A DNA stretch of 64,000 nt from Cupriavidus taiwanensis (GCF_900250115.1 NZ_LT984804.1:496001-560000), one strand, 5' to 3'. Positions 45,257-54,336 are shown, counted from the stretch's first letter. Numbers and translations are program-made. Notes: generated by a model from the sequence alone, not told the origin.

Positions 45257-46663
45257 ATGAACGCTTGCGCCAACGCCCTGCGGTTGCTGGAACAGGAGGT
45301 GCTCGGCATCCGCGCCCGCCTGGACGCGCAGCTGCCCTATGCGCTGCAGATGCCGATGGTTCCCGCCGCCAATATCAGCGACGAGGCCATGGGTGCCATC
45401 GAGCGCCATATGCAGGCGGCGCGGCACCAGCTGCGGCGGCGCATTGCGCGCTTGCTCGGCGCGCTGCGACACGCGCGGCCCGAGCCCGCCGCGGTGGCGC
45501 GCGCACAGCGGCGCTATGCCATGCTCAAGCTGTATTTCCACGCCGCGCTGACGCATTTCGAGATCTTTGCCGAGGTGCTGACGCAACGCAGCCAGCATGG
45601 CACCGGGGTCTGGCTGGCGGGGCTGGACGTGGCCGCGCGCGACGGGCTGCGGCAGCCCGGCGTGGCCATCGACTTGCCGCAGGTGATCTGCTATGTCGAG
45701 CGCGGCCATGGCGGCGCGATCCGGCGGGCGCGCACGCGCTTGCCCGGCGGCGGCGCCAATCCGGTGGCGGTGATCCGCATGCCGCGCGAGCGCATGGTCG
45801 GCACCGGCCTGGCGGCGTCGCTGTTCCACGAGGTGGGGCACCAGGCGGCGGCGCTGCTGGACCTGGCCAATGCATACCGCCGTGCCGCCGCGGGCGACGG
45901 CCAGCGCGGGCTGCGGCTGGTGTCCGGCGGCACCGGGGCGATGGCTGCGGCAACAGCTGCGGCCACGGCTGCGGCGCCGGCGCCGCCGCAGGTCTGGCGC
46001 GCCTGGGAGCGCTGGATCAGCGAGATCGTCGCCGACCTGTGGGCGGTGTCGCGGGTGGGCATTGCCGCAACCTGCGGGCTGATGAGCGTGGTGAGCCTGC
46101 CGCGCGCGTTCGTGCTGCGCATCAACCTCGACGACCCGCATCCGGCGCCGTGGATCCGCGTCAAGCTGTCGGTGGCGATGGGGCGGGCGTTGTATCCGCA
46201 TCCGCAATGGGATGCGCTCGAGCAGGTGTGGGAACGGCTCTACCCGCGCTGGCAGATGAGTGCCGCGCAACGGCGTGCGTTCGCGCAGCTGGACCAGTCG
46301 ATTCCGGCGTTCGTGGCCAGGCTGCTCGCATTGCGCGCGCCGCGTCTGGGCGGACGCACGCTGGGGCAGGCGCTGCGGCTGCCCGGTCGCGATCCCGCCA
46401 ACCTGTTGCGGCTCTGGCGCCTGGTGCGGTCGCGCCCGCACCAGTACCTGGCCGATACCCCGACGCTGGCGTTCGCGGTGCTGGGGCAGGCCCGCTACAG
46501 CGGCCTGCTGGCGCCAGACGTCGAGTTGCGCACCATCTCGGCCTTGCTGCAGCGCTGGGCACTGGCCGGCTATCTGCCCTGGAGCGCCGGCAGCGCGCAG
46601 CTGAGCGAGGCGCTCAACCAACGACGGCAGCCGCTGCGCATGGCGGTCGCGGCCTACGCGTGA
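45257..46663 (+). CDS. Putative zinc metalloprotease (HEVGH), unknown family
   Basis: 468 residues. FHEVGHQAAALLDL (residues 190-203) contains the HExxH zinc motif at 191-195. ISEIVADLWAV offers Glu256 within an ExxAD-type third-ligand helix, as in gluzincins. Between them is an Ala/Gly/Thr-rich insert. The N-terminal about 140 residues are helical. No signal peptide or transmembrane helix is evident. It starts 51 bases after the acidic protein gene and might process that protein or gene-C product, by analogy with protease-precursor pairs; this is inference. Confidence 0.7.
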   Translation: MNACANALRLLEQEVLGIRARLDAQLPYALQMPMVPAANISDEAMGAIERHMQAARHQLRRRIARLLGALRHARPEPAAVARAQRRYAMLKLYFHAALTHFEIFAEVLTQRSQHGTGVWLAGLDVAARDGLRQPGVAIDLPQVICYVERGHGGAIRRARTRLPGGGANPVAVIRMPRERMVGTGLAASLFHEVGHQAAALLDLANAYRRAAAGDGQRGLRLVSGGTGAMAAATAAATAAAPAPPQVWRAWERWISEIVADLWAVSRVGIAATCGLMSVVSLPRAFVLRINLDDPHPAPWIRVKLSVAMGRALYPHPQWDALEQVWERLYPRWQMSAAQRRAFAQLDQSIPAFVARLLALRAPRLGGRTLGQALRLPGRDPANLLRLWRLVRSRPHQYLADTPTLAFAVLGQARYSGLLAPDVELRTISALLQRWALAGYLPWSAGSAQLSEALNQRRQPLRMAVAAYA

Positions 46664-46682
46664 TTTGCTGAAGGAGAACGTG

Positions 46683-48746
46683 ATGAACACGAACACGGAG
46701 TCGGGTCGCGTGGAGTACGCGCTGGTGCCGACGGGCAATACCGACGGTGACTGGCACTATGACTTCACCAAGCTGGCCGAAGGCCAGAAATACCTGAAGC
46801 TGGCGGTGTACGCCCGCGAAGGCGAGCCGCGCGAGATGGAGCAGCTGCGCCTCAAGCCCGGCAGCGAGACCAGGCTGGAGATCCGCGTCGGGCCATCCGA
46901 AGCCTGGAGCGCCAGGGAAGACGGGCTGCCCGCGGCCCTCGCAGAGGTGGCGCGCACCATGCGCAAGCTGGCGGGGCTGGGCATTCCGGAGGACAGGCTG
47001 TTCGCCGCCGCGGCGGAGCTGGGCGCCCGGCGCGCGGTCACCGTGGCAGGCCGGCTGAAGGCGCCCCCGCACCCTGACACCGGCGAGGACGCCGAGCCGC
47101 ACAGCGACGATACCAGCGCCGCCGGCTTCGACCCGATCGGGGCGCGTTCCGGCCCGGTCGGGGCGAAGGATTACCGCGAGCCGGCGATCAGCCTCAAGCG
47201 CACCTCGCGCGACCTGACCGCGGACTGGGCGCTGTGGCTGCTGATCAAGCGCAACGCCGACATGCTGAGCTGGGACAACTACGCGCGCCAGGTGGACCTG
47301 CTGTTCTTCGGCGCCAGCCCCCTGCCGGCGCGCGCGGGCGCACCCGGCGGCCCGGCGCTGTACGACGAAGCCGCGCGGCTGAGCCGGCGCCGCTTCCTGC
47401 CGTTCTCGGACACCGATGCCTATCGCGCGCTGAAGGTGGCCACCGAGGCCTTCGTGGTGACGTGGGGCGCCGTGGTGCCGTCCGCGCGCGACAGCGGCAC
47501 CATCGCCCGGCTGCTCAGGACCGACGCCGCCGCGATCCATCTGGCCAATGACCGGCTCGGGCTGAACCTGGAGCCGGCACAGGTGGAGGAGATCGCCGGC
47601 CAGTATTTCGGCAAGGGCGCGTCGCCGACGCTGCCCTACCTGGAGCGCGTGGTGCAGGGCCTGCACGGCACCGACGCGGGGCGCACCGTCGACGACATGC
47701 GCGAAGCCATCGCGCGCTCCGGTGCGGCGGAGCATCCCGCCGCGCATGCCGCGACGCATCCCGCCGAGCCGCTGTCGAGCTCGCGCGAACTGGTGCCGCG
47801 CGACGACGGCCCGTGCGGCGACGGCTGCCTGTGGCTGCAGCACTGGAACAACGACATCTCGGCCAAGCTGAGCGCGCCGCCGCTGATCGAACTGATCTGG
47901 AGCTACTGGATGGAGGAGCTGCAGCTGGTGCAGACCATGAACGCGATCTCGCGCCGCTTCCAGAATCTCTCCGGCGGGCCCAGGGATCCGCTCAACCAGC
48001 TCGAGCTCGATCCGCTGCGGCCGGTGAGCAACATCATCTGGGGCTGGGTACAGGATGAGCAGCATCGCCTGCCGATCGAGCGGCGCGCGGCCGAGTACCT
48101 GCACGAGTATGGCTTCCGCCTGTTTGGCCGCGCGGTGCCGCGCATCCAGCCGGCCGACAGCCGCAGCAAGTTCCTGGGCGCGTTCCATACGCTGCTGAAC
48201 CTGTGCGTGCCGTTCTTCCGGCAGGCCGACGATACCACCGTGGTGCCCGATGGCTTCCCGCTGCTGAACGCGCTGCGCGAGGTGCACCTGATCCTGTCCG
48301 AGGGCGCGCACAACCAGTTCGGCGACCTGCCGACCACCTCGCGCATCGAGATGATGATGCAGCAGTGGATCCTGGCGCGGCCGGAATTCCGCGAGTTTCT
48401 GCCGCGGCGCTCGATGATCGCGTATCCCGAGCCGTGGATGCACTCGGTGGAAAGCATGCGCAAGCTGCAGGGGTGGGGCGATACCAATACCTACCAGTTC
48501 TGGCAGCTCGCCACCACCGGCGAACAGATCGTGTCATCGATCCGCTGGAGCGACTGGAATTCGGTCACCGATCCGTCCAACGCGGCGAACTGGGCGGCGT
48601 ATTTCCGCCCCGAGATCCAGACCTATATCCATTCATACCGGGCCGTCACCGGCGTGGACATCGGCGCCGAGCCGGTCGACGTGCAGGTGCCGGGCATGCA
48701 CCTGCTGCGCCGGCTGCAAGAACACCGCGGCGCGCGTGTGGCCTGA
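46683..48746 (+). CDS. Large protein of unknown family
   Basis: 687 residues from the ATG at 46683 with an AAGGAG site, 19 bases after the protease stop. No family recognised. The N-terminal about 60 residues look beta-rich (VEYALVPTGNTDGDWHYDF), then charged and Pro/Asp-rich linkers, then a mostly helical, Trp-rich body (DWALWLLIKRNADMLSWDN, LIELIWSYWMEELQL, NIIWGWVQDEQHR). A short CGDGC lies mid-protein. No signal peptide, transmembrane helix or nucleotide-binding motif. It is the largest gene of the sigma-54 operon. Confidence 0.7.
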   Translation: MNTNTESGRVEYALVPTGNTDGDWHYDFTKLAEGQKYLKLAVYAREGEPREMEQLRLKPGSETRLEIRVGPSEAWSAREDGLPAALAEVARTMRKLAGLGIPEDRLFAAAAELGARRAVTVAGRLKAPPHPDTGEDAEPHSDDTSAAGFDPIGARSGPVGAKDYREPAISLKRTSRDLTADWALWLLIKRNADMLSWDNYARQVDLLFFGASPLPARAGAPGGPALYDEAARLSRRRFLPFSDTDAYRALKVATEAFVVTWGAVVPSARDSGTIARLLRTDAAAIHLANDRLGLNLEPAQVEEIAGQYFGKGASPTLPYLERVVQGLHGTDAGRTVDDMREAIARSGAAEHPAAHAATHPAEPLSSSRELVPRDDGPCGDGCLWLQHWNNDISAKLSAPPLIELIWSYWMEELQLVQTMNAISRRFQNLSGGPRDPLNQLELDPLRPVSNIIWGWVQDEQHRLPIERRAAEYLHEYGFRLFGRAVPRIQPADSRSKFLGAFHTLLNLCVPFFRQADDTTVVPDGFPLLNALREVHLILSEGAHNQFGDLPTTSRIEMMMQQWILARPEFREFLPRRSMIAYPEPWMHSVESMRKLQGWGDTNTYQFWQLATTGEQIVSSIRWSDWNSVTDPSNAANWAAYFRPEIQTYIHSYRAVTGVDIGAEPVDVQVPGMHLLRRLQEHRGARVA

Positions 48747-48832
48747 AGCACCGCGGCGGGTGGCCGGGGCGGCCGGAGCGGCAGGCTCGGCGCCGTGCCA
48801 CGGGGGCAGGGCAAGAGGAGGGGCAGGCGGCC

Positions 48833-49972
48833 ATGATCGATTTCGCGTCGGCGCTGTACCTGGGCATGTCGCATCCCGCCGCGCAACTGGGCGGCTATGC
48901 GGCGCTCACCACCGGCACGCCCGCCGCGCTGTCGGTGTCGCCGCTGGCCGGCACGCTGGCGGCGCGGGCGGCGGCGCTGCAGGGTTGCGAGGTTGGCCTG
49001 GCGGGGCCGTCGACGCTGCACCTGTCGCTCGACCTGTTCGACCGGCTCGGCCGCACCCATGCGCTGGTGGCCGACGACACCCTCTATCCGGTGATGCGCT
49101 GGGGGCTCGAGCGGGTGCGCGGGCTCGGTGTCCCGGTCACGCTGTTCCGCCATGCCGACCTGGCCGACCTGGCGCGGCGACTGCGCCAGGCCAGCGGCAC
49201 CCGTCCGCCCGCGGTGGTGACCGACGGCACCCGCCGCGAAGGCGCGCCGGTGGCGCTGCGCCGCTATCTGGCGCTGGTGCGCGAGCGTGGCGGGCTGGTG
49301 GTGGTCGACCATACGCAGCTGCTGGGACTGGCCGGCGCGCATCCCGGTCCGGGACATCCGTGGGGCAGCGGCGGTGGCGGGCTGCTGCGCTACGCGGGCC
49401 TGGCGCCCGCCGAGCCGGTGCTGCTGCTGGCATCGTGGGCCAAGGCCTTCGGCGCGCCGCTGGCCACGCTGTGCGGTCCCGCGGCGCTGGTGGGCGAGAT
49501 CGCCCGCGACGGACCGACCCAGGCCCATTGCAGCGCTGCCTCGCAGGCCGCGCTGCTGGCAGGCCTGAACGCGCTGGCGCGCAACGGCCGCGACGGCGAC
49601 GCGCTGCGAGCGGCGCTGCTCGAGCGCGTGCGGCGCCTGCGGCGGGGTTTGCGCTGGCTGGCGCAGCAGCGCTTGCCGGACCTGCAGATCAGCGTGCCGC
49701 TGCACCCCATGCAGCAGTTGCGGCTGGGCTCTGCCGGGCGCACGCGCGCGCTGCACGCGGGGCTGGGCGCGGCGGGCTTCCGCACCGCGTTGCTGCGCCA
49801 GGCCGAAGGGCGCTGCGCGGTGGCGGTGGTGGTGCGCGCCAGCCATGCGCCGCAAGAGATTGACGGCCTGCTGGCGGCGCTGGCCGCGCTGGCGGGCCAG
49901 CCGGCCGTGACGCGCGGGCGCGCGCCGCCGGCCTATCGGGAGAGCCTCCATGTTCAAGACTGCGGAAGGTGA
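48833..49972 (+). CDS. PLP-dependent aminotransferase-fold enzyme (BioF-like)
   Basis: 379 residues from the ATG at 48833 (AAGAGGAGGGGC upstream). Aspartate-aminotransferase fold type I: VVVDHTQLLG with Asp159 for the pyridine nitrogen, and SWAKAFGAPL with Schiff-base Lys204. The layout resembles 7-keto-8-aminopelargonate synthase/class II aminotransferases but lacks the long N-terminal helix. It may transfer an amino group or decarboxylate/condense an amino acid. Fourth gene of the operon; its end overlaps the next gene by 23 bases. Confidence 0.75.
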   Translation: MIDFASALYLGMSHPAAQLGGYAALTTGTPAALSVSPLAGTLAARAAALQGCEVGLAGPSTLHLSLDLFDRLGRTHALVADDTLYPVMRWGLERVRGLGVPVTLFRHADLADLARRLRQASGTRPPAVVTDGTRREGAPVALRRYLALVRERGGLVVVDHTQLLGLAGAHPGPGHPWGSGGGGLLRYAGLAPAEPVLLLASWAKAFGAPLATLCGPAALVGEIARDGPTQAHCSAASQAALLAGLNALARNGRDGDALRAALLERVRRLRRGLRWLAQQRLPDLQISVPLHPMQQLRLGSAGRTRALHAGLGAAGFRTALLRQAEGRCAVAVVVRASHAPQEIDGLLAALAALAGQPAVTRGRAPPAYRESLHVQDCGR

Positions 49973-50759
49973 AACACTGGAACTGGCGCCATGGCGCATG
50001 CGCCGGCTGCTGCGGCTGTTGGCGGAGGTGCGCCGCTACCCGGCCGGCGCGCCGCCGCAGGCGCTGCTGACCGACCTGCGCCAGCTGGTGGCGCGCGCAC
50101 GGCGTGTCGGTACGCCCTCGCGCCGCGGCACGGCCCGGTACGAGAGCCGGCTGGACAGCGGCGGCGCGTGCTGCCGCGCCTGCCTGCTGGCGCGGCGGCA
50201 GGCGGGGCGCCTGTCGCTGGTGGGGCTCAGCCTGGACCGGTGGCGCGCGCCGGCCAGCCGATACGAGAGCGAGCCAGCGCTTGCCGAACTGGCGTTCGAG
50301 TCCGCGCCGAAATCCGCCAACGTGACGCTGCAATGGCGGCGCTGGCCGAGCCTGGACGCCGCCGCGCGCGCCACGCGCGGTGGTGGCGTCTACCTGTTCC
50401 AGCGCGGCGCGACGCCGGTCTATGTCGGCACGGCAGCGAGCCTGCCGGCGCGGCTGGGCGTGCATGGCTGGTACCACGCGCGCCAGGGCAGCGCGCGCGC
50501 CGGTGCCTCGTGCCCGTGCGCGCCGCCGCTGACGGTATGGACGGCCAACGTGGCCAGCGCCGGCGAGCGCGCGGCAGTCGAGCACGCCATCGTGCGCACG
50601 CTCGCCAACAAGGGCTTCGCGCTGGCCAATGACAAGCTGCGCGGCACGGTCACCGTCGGCAGCGGCCTGTCGATCCGCAACCTGGTCCCGGCCGGCATCC
50701 TCGGGGGCGGCAATGACCTGAGCTACGGCCCCGGCCAGCGCTTCGAGCTGCCGCGATGA
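49950..50759 (+). CDS. GIY-YIG-like domain protein
   Basis: 269 residues. Residues about 145-225 resemble a GIY-YIG nuclease core: GVYLF at 146-150, YVG at 158-160, Arg168 in SLPARLGVH, and Glu206/Glu211 in GERAAVEHAIV. The N-terminal half is basic, with two RYES repeats and a GGACCRACLL cysteine cluster; a CPC follows the GIY-YIG strand region. Nuclease activity is possible but the assignment rests on short motifs. It overlaps the PLP enzyme gene by 23 bases and the amidohydrolase by four (ATGA), so translation is coupled. Confidence 0.65.
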   Translation: MFKTAEGETLELAPWRMRRLLRLLAEVRRYPAGAPPQALLTDLRQLVARARRVGTPSRRGTARYESRLDSGGACCRACLLARRQAGRLSLVGLSLDRWRAPASRYESEPALAELAFESAPKSANVTLQWRRWPSLDAAARATRGGGVYLFQRGATPVYVGTAASLPARLGVHGWYHARQGSARAGASCPCAPPLTVWTANVASAGERAAVEHAIVRTLANKGFALANDKLRGTVTVGSGLSIRNLVPAGILGGGNDLSYGPGQRFELPR

Positions 50760-51589
50760 TCGTCGATTTCCATGTCCATGCCGGGCAGGGTGACGGCATG
50801 TCCGGCCCGTGGGACACCACCGCGCCGCTGGCCGACTATGCCCGGCGCGCGCGGCAGGCCGGCATCGCGCATTCGGTGCTGCTGCCGGTGTTCCAGTCGG
50901 ACTACGTGCGCGGCAACCGCGAGGTGGCGGCGCTGGCGCGCGTCGATCCCGGGCGCTTCACCGGCTTTGCGATGGTCCATGCCGAGCGCGACCGCGACCG
51001 CGTGCATCGCATGATCGACGAAGCCGTGCTGCGGCTGGGCCTGCGCGGCATCAAGGTGCATCGGCACGATGCCCCGATCCACCGGCAGGTTTGCGATGCC
51101 GCGCGCCGCTGGCGGCTGCCGGTGCTGTACGACCCCGGCGGCGAGACCGGCGCGCTGCGCCTGCTGGCCCAGACGCATCCCGAGGTGGCGTTCGTGTTCG
51201 CGCACCTTGGCAGCTTTGCCGACGACTGGGCGGCGCAATGCCAGGTGGTGGACCTGATCGCGCGCTATCCCAACCTGTTTGCCGATACCTCGGGCGTGCG
51301 GCGCTTCGATGTGCTGGAGGAAGCGTTCCGGCGCGCCGGCCCCGGCAAGCTGCTGTTCGGTTCCGACGGGCCGTGGCTGCACCCCGGCCTGGAACTGGCC
51401 AAGCTGCGCGCCCTGCGTCCCACGCCCGCGGACTTTGCCCGCATGGCCGGTGGCAATGCGTTGCGCCTGCTGGCGCGGGTAGCGTTGCCGCCGCCGATGC
51501 CCATCAGAAACAATGCGCGCATCGGCCAGCGCATCACGCCGACGGCGCCGGCCGTACCTGCCGCCGCAGCTGCAGCGCCCGCGGCGTAA
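50756..51589 (+). CDS. Amidohydrolase-family (TIM-barrel) protein with altered metal site
   Basis: 277 residues, amidohydrolase_2-like: HVH at residues 6-8, Lys100 in GIKVHRH, His150 in FAHLGS and Asp204 in GSDGPW. The usual His in the PV-x-H-x-G strand is replaced by Asp126 (PVLYDPGG), so metal binding may be altered. The C-terminal 30 residues are Pro/Ala-rich and their DNA overlaps the end of the convergent sigma-54 activator gene by 56 bases. Last gene of the operon, coupled to the GIY-YIG gene. Confidence 0.75.
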   Translation: MIVDFHVHAGQGDGMSGPWDTTAPLADYARRARQAGIAHSVLLPVFQSDYVRGNREVAALARVDPGRFTGFAMVHAERDRDRVHRMIDEAVLRLGLRGIKVHRHDAPIHRQVCDAARRWRLPVLYDPGGETGALRLLAQTHPEVAFVFAHLGSFADDWAAQCQVVDLIARYPNLFADTSGVRRFDVLEEAFRRAGPGKLLFGSDGPWLHPGLELAKLRALRPTPADFARMAGGNALRLLARVALPPPMPIRNNARIGQRITPTAPAVPAAAAAAPAA

Positions 51590-52898
51590 CCTGCAACAGC
51601 TCCGCAGCGCGGCTGGTGCAGCCGTGGCGGCTTTCGGCCACCTGCACCGCCATGGACTCGGCGACCTGGCCGATATGCTTCAGGCCGAGCCCGGCGTCGA
51701 GCGCGCCTTCGATGGCATGGCGCAGCGCTTCCGGCCATGGGTTGACGATGTCGGTCGCGAGCCCGTTCCGCAGCGCCGGCACGGGACCGTCGAGCCCGCC
51801 CGTGCTGATCACCTGGAAGCCGCGCTGGCGCTCGGCCAGGCGCGACACTACATTGCGCAGTTCGCGTACATTGCCGTGGTAATCGCGCGTCACCAGGTAA
51901 TGCATGACCTCCGGCATCACCAGCGGCAGGCCCGGCCCGGTGCCGGCCAGGCTCTGCGCGAGGAAATGCCGCACCAGCAGCGGGATATCCTCGCGGCGCT
52001 CGGCCAGCGAGGGCGCGCGCACGGTCCACTGGGTAATGCGGAAGTACAGGTCGCTGCGAAACCGGCCAGCCTGCACCTCGGCCTCGAGGTCGCGGTTGGT
52101 CGCGCACGTCAGCCGGAAGTCCGACTTGCGCCAGCTATCCTCGCCCACGCGCTTGTACATGCGCTCCTGGATCACGCGCAGCAGGCGCGCCTGCAGCGGC
52201 AGCTGCAGCTCCCCCACTTCATCCAGGAACAGCGTGCCGCCATCCGCCAGCGCCACCGCACCGTCGCGTGCCGAGACGGCGTGGGTGAAGGCGCCCCTGG
52301 CGTGACCGAACAGCTCGCTGCCCGACAGCTCCGGGCTCAGGGTGGTGCAATCCACCACCACGAACGGGGCGCGATGGCGCTCCGGATCGAGATCGTGGAT
52401 CAGTCGCGCCAGCAATTCCTTGCCGCAGCCGCTTTCGCCCAGCAGCAGGCAGGTGCCGCGGCCATAGCGGCCCACCTGCGCCACCGCGCGCAAGGTGGCG
52501 CGCCATGCCGGCGAGTCGCCCACGGCGCGCTCGCGCAACCACGGCGCATCCAGCACCGCCTCGATCTCGGCCAGCCGGCACAGCCGCGAGGCCAGTTCCG
52601 TGAGCAGCGCGTCATGGTCCGGCGCGCAGACCAGGTCGCAGAGGGCGGTGGGCCACCAGGCCTCGGGGATGCAATGGCAGCGGGTGGCGGCGGTGCATCC
52701 GGCGATAAAGGCGTCGGCGCGCGGCTCGGCGCGCAGCCAGCGCTGCGCGGCCTCGGTGACGCGATTGCCGTCGGCCACCACCAGCACCGCCAGCATGCCG
52801 CGCGCGCCCTCGTCCAGCGGCACCTGGTCGGGCAGGCCATGCTCGTGCAAGTCGCGCTCGAGCCTGGCACGATCGTCGTGATACAGCACTACGCGCAT
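51534..52898 (-). CDS. Sigma-54-dependent transcriptional activator (NtrC-type)
   Basis: 454 residues. N-terminal about 115 residues form a receiver-like but non-phosphorylatable sensor region (no DD pocket or acceptor Asp pattern). AAA+ domain: Walker A GESGCGKE at 154-161, Walker B GTLFLDE at 221-227, and arginine-finger region FRSDLYFRI. The sigma-54 contact loop reads GAFTHA (202-207) instead of GAFTGA. C-terminal Fis-type helix-turn-helix (SRAAELLQVTPRALQLRR). It converges on the operon 44258-51589 and probably activates its sigma-54 promoter. Confidence 0.88.
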   Translation of the reverse strand: MRVVLYHDDRARLERDLHEHGLPDQVPLDEGARGMLAVLVVADGNRVTEAAQRWLRAEPRADAFIAGCTAATRCHCIPEAWWPTALCDLVCAPDHDALLTELASRLCRLAEIEAVLDAPWLRERAVGDSPAWRATLRAVAQVGRYGRGTCLLLGESGCGKELLARLIHDLDPERHRAPFVVVDCTTLSPELSGSELFGHARGAFTHAVSARDGAVALADGGTLFLDEVGELQLPLQARLLRVIQERMYKRVGEDSWRKSDFRLTCATNRDLEAEVQAGRFRSDLYFRITQWTVRAPSLAERREDIPLLVRHFLAQSLAGTGPGLPLVMPEVMHYLVTRDYHGNVRELRNVVSRLAERQRGFQVISTGGLDGPVPALRNGLATDIVNPWPEALRHAIEGALDAGLGLKHIGQVAESMAVQVAESRHGCTSRAAELLQVTPRALQLRRQVRPAPSA

Positions 52899-53322
52899 CT
52901 TGCCCCCGCACGAAAGTGAGATCTTCGGCAGCGGGGCCGCGGCGCGGGCGCGCTATCCGCGCATGCCATGCGCCGCGGCGCTGCCGGCCTGGATCAGGCG
53001 GCGGGCTGGGGGTGTCGGTAGCGATGAGGCCGTCGGCAGCGTGACGCCGCGGCCGGGTCGGAAAGGATCGGCAGGCCGGAGCGGGCCTGTGCCTGCAGCC
53101 AGTTGCCGCAGCATCGCCTGCATGCGAGGGAAACCTGGTATGGCCGCATGGAAGCCCCCCTTTGTTTTTTGTCTCAGAATACTAGTCAGCGGCGAGGGGG
53201 CAGGCAATATGAACTTAATTTAAGACTGAGATGCCGCTGCGTTACTGGCGGGCAGGGGGCGGGTTGTCGGGACACCGGGGCGGGAAATTCAGGCAGCAGG
53301 CGTTGGTGCCGAGGTGCAACGC

Positions 53323-54207
53323 CTACGGCAACCGCAAATCCCACAACACATCCAGTACGTGTTGCGTGGAGCGCTCGACGTAGCCCGCACGACAGGCAAT
53401 ACCGAGCCGCCGCCACAGCGCCGGGCGCAGCGCACGCATGACAATGCGACTGTCGGGCAATGGCGTAGTCGCCTCATGGGGCAACAGCGCTGCGCCGTAA
53501 CCCGCCGCTACCAGGCTCTTGATCGCGTCGTTGTAGTTGAGCTGAATGCGCGGCGCGGGATGGTGCCCCGCGCTCGCGAACCACTCCGCAGTCAGGCGCG
53601 AAAGACGCGTGGTCGCGTCATTGAGAATGAGCGGTTGCGCCGCCAGCCATGCAGGGGTAACGCGGGCCGGACAGCGCCAGTGCGCCGGCACGAAGGCCAT
53701 CACCGGGTCGCGGCGCCAGGACTTGATCACCAGTCCGGCCACCGGGGGCTGAGGCAGCGCGACCACCCCGACATCCAGCGTCCCAGCCACCAGCCGGGAC
53801 AGGGTCTCTTCCGAAGTATGCACGGCGATCTGGATATCGATGGCGGGATGGTGCTTGCGCAGGACCTCGAGCGCTTGCGGCAGCAGGTGCGCGATCACGC
53901 CCGTGGACGCGCCCAGACGCGCACGCCCTTCGAGCCCGTCCACCTGGCGCTGGATATCGTCCAGCGCCTGCTCCGCGTCGGCCAGCAGCCGGCGCGCGCG
54001 CTCCACCAGCACCGCGCCGACAGGCGTCGGTCCCACATGGCCGCGCTTGCGTAACAGCAGTGGAGCCCCGATGCGGTCCTCGAGTTCGGCGATGTGGAGG
54101 CTGACCGTCGGCGGCGCCAGGTGCAGGGCGCGCGCCGCATCGGCAAAGGAACCGCGATCGGTAACGGCGACCAGGGTGCGCAAGCGGTCCAGGCTGAGCT
54201 CTCGCAT
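53323..54207 (-). CDS. LysR family transcriptional regulator
   Basis: 294 residues. Winged HTH (RLRTLVAVTDRGSFADAARALHLAPPTVSLHIAELEDRIG region, about 7-60), then the effector-binding domain. Divergent from argC across 129 bases. The inverted repeat at 54220-54234 is its likely operator. It may control argC or a wider arginine-linked response. Confidence 0.87.
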   Translation of the reverse strand: MRELSLDRLRTLVAVTDRGSFADAARALHLAPPTVSLHIAELEDRIGAPLLLRKRGHVGPTPVGAVLVERARRLLADAEQALDDIQRQVDGLEGRARLGASTGVIAHLLPQALEVLRKHHPAIDIQIAVHTSEETLSRLVAGTLDVGVVALPQPPVAGLVIKSWRRDPVMAFVPAHWRCPARVTPAWLAAQPLILNDATTRLSRLTAEWFASAGHHPAPRIQLNYNDAIKSLVAAGYGAALLPHEATTPLPDSRIVMRALRPALWRRLGIACRAGYVERSTQHVLDVLWDLRLP

Positions 54208-54219
54208 GACGAAGTCCTA

Positions 54220-54234
54220 TTCAGGAAAGCTGAA
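54220..54234. promoter_or_regulatory. LysR-type operator TTCAG-N5-CTGAA
   Basis: TTCAGGAAAGCTGAA is a perfect dyad that fits the T-N11-A LysR box, 13 bases upstream of the LysR start and about 100 from argC, in the divergent intergenic region. Its position suits autoregulation and control of argC. Confidence 0.55.
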
Positions 54235-54336
54235 CGTTATCGTTATGAAATTCAACTTTCTCTATTCTAGCCCTCCGCGCAACATAGGGGCTCAGGCTTA
54301 CCTGTTCAACCCAACAGTCAGCGGAGTCATCCACCC

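Noticed and set aside
52899..52950. CGAA...TTCG dyad upstream of the sigma-54 activator
   Set aside because: Spacing is longer than the N6 of the two dyads at 44060 and 44104 and the arms match poorly, so autoregulation is not supported.
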